Source: F1-60-MAGs149 sp044369995
GTDB lineage: Bacteria; Actinomycetota; Thermoleophilia; Gaiellales; F1-60-MAGs149
DNA length: 8,724 bases
Direction of reading: 5' to 3'
NCBI GenBank assembly: GCA_044369995.1
Contig: JBILWG010000078.1
Location: 1 to 8,724 of the forward strand
The position numbers were made by a program, and so were the translations under genes. Numbering within the stretch: position 1 is the stretch's first letter; every line of letters begins with the position of its first letter. This document shows positions 5,344-8,724 of this stretch, one piece after another. The notes under the pieces are model-generated. The model was not told the DNA's origin and did not search any database. It saw only the letters and a list, made by a program, of their open reading frames with translations.

Positions 5344-6782
5344 GTGCGCGCGATGATCGCGATGTCCATCCAGATCGACCACGACTCGAGGTAGTAGAAG
5401 TCGAGGCGGACGAGCGTGTCGAAGCCGAGGTTCGAGCGGCCCGAGACCTGCCACAGGCCGGTGATGCCCGGGAGCACGCTGTAGCGGCGCCGATGCCACT
5501 GCTCGAGCAGCTGGTAGTCGCGCATCGGCAGGGGGCGAGGGCCGACGAGGCTCATCTCGCCCTTGATCACGTTCAGCAGTTGCGGCAGCTCGTCGATCGA
5601 GAAGCGGCGCAGGACGCGACCGACCGGCGTGATGCGCGGGTCGTTGCGGATCTTGAAGAGCGCGCCGTCGGCCTCGTTCTGCTCCTCGAGCTCGGCCTGC
5701 GCCTGGGCGGCGTTGGTGACCATGCTGCGCAGCTTCAGCATCGCGAAGGGCTGCTCGCCGAGACCGACGCGCTGGTCGCGGAACAGGATCGGGCCGGGCG
5801 AGGTGAGGCGGATCATCAGGATCGACAGCAGCAGCAGCGGACTCAGCACGACGAGGAGGCCGATCGAGATCGCCAGATCGAAGGCGCGCTTGACGAACCA
5901 GTCGACGCCCTGGATGGTCGGCGGCACGATGTCGAACAGCGGGACCGCGAGGCCCGGCACGTAGTCGGCGTGGTGCGCGAGCACGCCGGCGGCGGTCGGC
6001 ACGACACGCAAGCGGATGCGCCGCTCGCGGCAGGCCTCGAGCGCGATCAGCATCGTCTCGTCATCCGGCGGGCGCGCCAGCACGACGTCGTGCGGATGGT
6101 GCTCCGAGATCGCCGCGGCGAGGTGATCGATGTCGTCGACGTGTGCCACCATGCGCAGCCCGGCGCCCGGCGCGCCGGTGCGCAGCGCCGCCTCGACGCT
6201 GCGGGTGGCGTCGGGCTCGCCGACCACCAGCACGCGACGTTCGACGCCGATCAGCTTGGCCGTCGCGTCGATCATCCACGAGTAGATCCCGCGCAGCAGC
6301 GGGATCAGCAGGGCGGAGGCGATGAAGGTGTACGGGAAGATCAGGTACGTCGTGAAGCGCTCGTTGTCGGTGACGACCGAGAAGATGGCGATCACGACAA
6401 CGGCGACGAAGAGGCCGGCGACGATCTGCGCGCCACCGGGCCGCGTCTCGCGTGGGCGGTAGAGGCCGTTGCGCGCGAAGATCAGCACCGAGACCAGCAG
6501 CACGAACGGCAGCCACTCGCGCTCCGCCGCCCACAACTGCTGGGCGAAGACCTCGCGGGAGTTGAGCACCTCGCGCACGACCAGTCCGGAGAAGATCGCG
6601 GCCGAGATGCCGAAGACGTCGATCGCCAGCAGGACGAGCACATCGAGCCCGCGGCCGATCAGGTGGCGCAGGCGCCGCGTGGACACGCCGGTCTCGGACC
6701 GGGGGTCTCTGATCTCGAGCGGTGGGGCCTCCGCGGTCGCGGGTGCCGTATCGCGCGGATCCGGGGAAACAGGAGCAGCCAC
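5307..6782 (-). CDS. Exopolysaccharide polyprenyl glycosylphosphotransferase (WbaP/WcaJ-type initiating sugar transferase)
   Basis: The protein (491 residues) moves a sugar-1-phosphate from a nucleotide sugar to undecaprenyl phosphate, the first step of lipid-linked polysaccharide assembly at the inner membrane face. Four membrane helices lie in about 44-165. A nucleotide-binding-like domain (about 181-285, RRVLVVGEP) follows. The catalytic transferase domain (about 295-491) opens with a hydrophobic re-entrant segment at 300-325, then SPGPILFRDQRVG (328-340), KLRSM (350-354), IRNDPRITPVGR, and SIDELPQL with the Asp397-Glu398 catalytic pair, SLVGPRPLP (411-419) and PGITGLWQVSGRS (438-450). It ends with the conserved RGRGAY. 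The sugar donor cannot be told from sequence. The start is a GTG with no upstream alternative in frame nearby and no Shine-Dalgarno. It follows the UDP-glucuronate decarboxylase gene after 77 bases and converges on fabF. Confidence 0.94.
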   Translation of the reverse strand: MAAPVSPDPRDTAPATAEAPPLEIRDPRSETGVSTRRLRHLIGRGLDVLVLLAIDVFGISAAIFSGLVVREVLNSREVFAQQLWAAEREWLPFVLLVSVLIFARNGLYRPRETRPGGAQIVAGLFVAVVVIAIFSVVTDNERFTTYLIFPYTFIASALLIPLLRGIYSWMIDATAKLIGVERRVLVVGEPDATRSVEAALRTGAPGAGLRMVAHVDDIDHLAAAISEHHPHDVVLARPPDDETMLIALEACRERRIRLRVVPTAAGVLAHHADYVPGLAVPLFDIVPPTIQGVDWFVKRAFDLAISIGLLVVLSPLLLLSILMIRLTSPGPILFRDQRVGLGEQPFAMLKLRSMVTNAAQAQAELEEQNEADGALFKIRNDPRITPVGRVLRRFSIDELPQLLNVIKGEMSLVGPRPLPMRDYQLLEQWHRRRYSVLPGITGLWQVSGRSNLGFDTLVRLDFYYLESWSIWMDIAIIARTPLAILRGRGAY

Positions 6783-6789
6783 GTCGCTG

Positions 6790-6795
6790 AGTCTA
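6790..6795 (-). promoter_or_regulatory. Possible -10 box for a leaderless sugar-transferase mRNA
   Basis: On the minus strand TAGACT lies 7 bases before the GTG start, matching TANNNT and the spacing seen at the divergent promoter near 3760. The hexamer 17 bases further upstream (CAGGAA) is not a convincing -35. The 77-base gap also contains an AT-rich patch at 6852-6860 with no clear terminator, so read-through from the upstream gene is equally possible. Confidence 0.35.
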
Positions 6796-6859
6796 CAGCG
6801 CCGAGACCGGACTTCCTGCCTCCAGACGCACGTGTGAAAGCGCGTTGTTACGCCAAAAA

Positions 6860-7813
6860 TCAGGCGCCGACGACGCGGCCGGTCAGCTCGGCCCGGCTCG
6901 ACTGGTCGAGCAGGCGCTGCAGGCCCTCACGCAGCTCGACCGTCGGCTCCCAGCCGAGCAGCTCCTGCGCGCGCGTGATGTCGGGGCGACGCTGCTGCGG
7001 ATCGTTGACCGGCAGCGCCTCGAAGACGATCTCGCTCTTCGACCCCGTCAGCTCGACGACCATCTCGGCCAGCTCGAGCAGCGTGAACTCGCCAGGATTG
7101 CCGATGTTGACGGGCTCGTGCTCGGTCGAGAAGAGCAGGGCGAGGATGCCTGTCACGAGGTCGTCGACGTAGCAGAAGGACCGCGTCTGGGCACCCGTGC
7201 CGAAGACGGTGATCGGCTTGTCCTCGAGCGCCTGCCGCACGAAGGTCGGGATCGCGCGGCCGTCGAAGGCGCGCATGCGGGGCCCGTACGTGTTGAAGAT
7301 GCGGACGATCGCCGTATCGAGGCCCTGCTGGCGGTGGTACGCCATCGTCATCGCCTCGGCGTAGCGCTTGGCCTCGTCGTAGACGCCACGCGGACCGATC
7401 GGATTGACGTTGCCCCAGTAGGACTCCGGCTGCGGATGGATCAGCGGATCGCCGTAGACCTCGCTGGTCGACGCGGTCAGGAAGCGCGCCCGCTTGGCCT
7501 TGGCGAGACCGAGCGCGTTGTGCGTGCCGTAGGAGCCGACCTTCAGCGTCTGCAGCGGCAGGCGCAGGTAGTCGATCGGGCTGGCCGGCGAGGCGAAGTG
7601 GAGGACGTAGTCGACGTCACCGGGGATGTCGATGTACTCCGTCACGTCGTGCTGGACGAACGTGAAGTTCGGATCCCGCAGGTGCGCGATGTTCGTCAGC
7701 GAGCCCGTGTCGAGGTTGTCGAGGCACCAGACCCTATGGCCGGCGCCCAGCAGGCGCTCGCAGAGATGGGATCCGAGGAATCCGGCTCCGCCGGTGACAA
7801 CGGTGATCGGCAT
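6860..7813 (-). CDS. UDP-glucuronate decarboxylase (UDP-xylose synthase), SDR family
   Basis: The protein (317 residues) converts UDP-glucuronate to UDP-xylose using bound NAD+. It has the extended SDR fold: the nucleotide loop TGGAGFLGSHL (7-17), D32 at the end of strand 2, HFASPASPIDY (72-82), TASTSEVYGDP (113-123) with E118, and the catalytic Y145 and K149 in YDEAK. Segments SYWGNVNPIGPRGVYDEAKR, RIFNTYGPRM and DPQQRRPDI match the UXS subfamily closely, including the Arg near 275 that distinguishes decarboxylases from plain epimerases. The family assignment is therefore much firmer than a generic epimerase call. It starts 16 bases after the Wzz-like stop with no good Shine-Dalgarno. With its neighbours it points to a xylose-containing, or xylose-derived, surface polysaccharide. 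Confidence 0.94.
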   Translation of the reverse strand: MPITVVTGGAGFLGSHLCERLLGAGHRVWCLDNLDTGSLTNIAHLRDPNFTFVQHDVTEYIDIPGDVDYVLHFASPASPIDYLRLPLQTLKVGSYGTHNALGLAKAKRARFLTASTSEVYGDPLIHPQPESYWGNVNPIGPRGVYDEAKRYAEAMTMAYHRQQGLDTAIVRIFNTYGPRMRAFDGRAIPTFVRQALEDKPITVFGTGAQTRSFCYVDDLVTGILALLFSTEHEPVNIGNPGEFTLLELAEMVVELTGSKSEIVFEALPVNDPQQRRPDITRAQELLGWEPTVELREGLQRLLDQSSRAELTGRVVGA

Positions 7814-7829
7814 GCGGGAAGGCTACCCG

Positions 7830-8724
7830 TTACGGGGCGGCGGTGCCCTCAGTCTCGATCACGGGACGCACGGGCCAGATGACGGTCGACAGCACGGCGA
7901 GCAGCACGCCGACGATCAGGCCGAGCACGATCGCCACGAGCAACGAGAACTGCTTCGACGTCGGCGCGACCTTCGCGCCACGGGCCGGCGTGATCACGCT
8001 GCCCCCCTCGACGTTCTCGATGTAGTCGACCTGTGCCTGCAGATCGGGCAGCTGCTCCTGCAGGAGCGCCTCGGTGTTCGAGTCGTACTGGAGGATGCCG
8101 AGCAGCGGTGCGGTCAGCGAGGCACGCTCTGCGGCGCTGAGGTTGGCGCCGGCAAGCGTCTCGAGCTGCGCGGCGACGTCGGCGGCGTCGGCGGCGAGCG
8201 CGTCGATGCGCGCCTGGAGCTTGTCGCGCGAGGCGATCACCGCGTCCTTCTTGGCGTCGGTATAGGCATTGGACTTCGCGACGATCTGCTCCGCCATCGA
8301 GTTCGCCGCGGCGGCCGACTGGGCCGGCGTGAATGGTCCCTGCACCGTCACCTGCGCGAGCGGAACGGCGATGCCCTTGACGCCGACGGCCGTCGAGATC
8401 AGCGCGACGGAGACGTGGCCCTTCAGCTCGCCCGGCTCGAGCCCGGCGGCCTGCTCGGCGACCTCCTGGTACGGGCGCTGCTTGGCGAGCGCGGTCGCGT
8501 AGAGGGGGTTCGAGGAGAGCGGGTTCGGCACGAGCGAGCCGTTGGGGCTGACGGGCTGCCCGAGGTAGACCGTCGCCGTGCCCTGCGTGAGGTTCTTGTT
8601 CGAGGTGCGTGTCAGCGTGAACGAGGCGATCACGGCGAGGACGATGCAGATCGCGACGATCCACCAGCGCTTGAGGACGCGATCGACGTAGTTGCGCAGG
8701 TCGATCTCCTGCTCGGTTCCGGGG
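7830..8724 (-). CDS. Wzz-like polysaccharide chain-length/co-polymerase membrane protein, 5' end outside window
   Basis: The frame is open from the right edge (first full codon at 8723) to TAA at 7830, giving 297 visible residues. It begins PGTEQEIDLRNYVDRVLKRWW and runs into a first membrane helix (visible residues about 20-37), the typical Wzz/capsule co-polymerase start. A GTG at 8633 could be mistaken for the start, but it lies inside that helix. A periplasmic/extracellular region follows, with a coiled-coil-prone Ala/Asp/Lys stretch at about 155-190, then TPARGAKVAPTSKQFS and a second helix at about 259-283, with a short tail. No Walker motifs or tyrosine-kinase domain follow, so any kinase partner is separate. 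The role is to set the length of, or help export, the polymer started by the sugar transferase downstream. Confidence 0.88.
   Translation of the reverse strand, partial: PGTEQEIDLRNYVDRVLKRWWIVAICIVLAVIASFTLTRTSNKNLTQGTATVYLGQPVSPNGSLVPNPLSSNPLYATALAKQRPYQEVAEQAAGLEPGELKGHVSVALISTAVGVKGIAVPLAQVTVQGPFTPAQSAAAANSMAEQIVAKSNAYTDAKKDAVIASRDKLQARIDALAADAADVAAQLETLAGANLSAAERASLTAPLLGILQYDSNTEALLQEQLPDLQAQVDYIENVEGGSVITPARGAKVAPTSKQFSLLVAIVLGLIVGVLLAVLSTVIWPVRPVIETEGTAAP

Noticed and set aside
6783..6859. Intrinsic terminator after the UDP-xylose synthase gene
   Set aside because: The TTTTT patch comes directly after the stop codon and before, not after, a weak 4-bp stem (GCGT/ACGC), so the order is wrong for a terminator.
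5253..7172. Long plus-strand open frame opposite the sugar transferase and UDP-xylose synthase genes
   Set aside because: Low-complexity Arg/Asp/Gln-rich translation antisense to two well-supported enzymes; no domain visible.

Overview
The window is high-GC bacterial DNA with tightly packed genes. It is most likely from an actinobacterium, and Thermoleophilia is my best guess. The guess rests on base composition, on starts that lack a Shine-Dalgarno but have a TANNNT box 6-7 bases upstream (the leaderless pattern common in that phylum), and on the gene mix. No rRNA, tRNA, CRISPR array or intact transposase gene is visible, and both window edges cut a gene.

Left block, bases 1-3747, all on the minus strand. 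Transcription appears to start just left of 3760 and run leftward through five genes: an M42-family metallopeptidase, a lipoprotein cyclophilin (start overlaps the previous stop in TGATG), a 91-residue protein of unknown function, and two tandem TerC-family membrane proteins about 65% identical to each other. The last TerC gene runs off the left edge.

Centre, bases 3771-5021, plus strand. A single fabF (3-oxoacyl-ACP synthase II) diverges from the peptidase gene. Only 23 bases separate the two start codons. They hold one palindromic core (GCTAGC) that gives an overlapping -10 box in each direction, at the spacing expected for two leaderless mRNAs.

Bases 5022-5306 are non-coding, between the convergent fabF and sugar-transferase genes. 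They hold a cluster of GTCAGAC/GTCTGAC palindromes starting directly at the fabF stop codon, which looks like a REP/MITE-type repeat of about 225 bp. A perfect 25-bp inverted repeat then spans the end of the sugar-transferase gene.

Right block, bases 5307-8724, minus strand. This is the downstream end of an exopolysaccharide or capsule locus: a Wzz-like chain-length protein (5' end outside the window), a UDP-glucuronate decarboxylase making UDP-xylose, and a polyprenyl-phosphate sugar transferase that starts the lipid-linked repeat unit. Together they supply a nucleotide sugar, prime the lipid carrier and set polymer length.

I see no unmistakable new multi-gene system. The strongest points for a second look are the symmetric divergent promoter, the palindrome cluster after fabF, the inverted copy of the sugar-transferase 3' end, and the altered gatekeeper loop of FabF.
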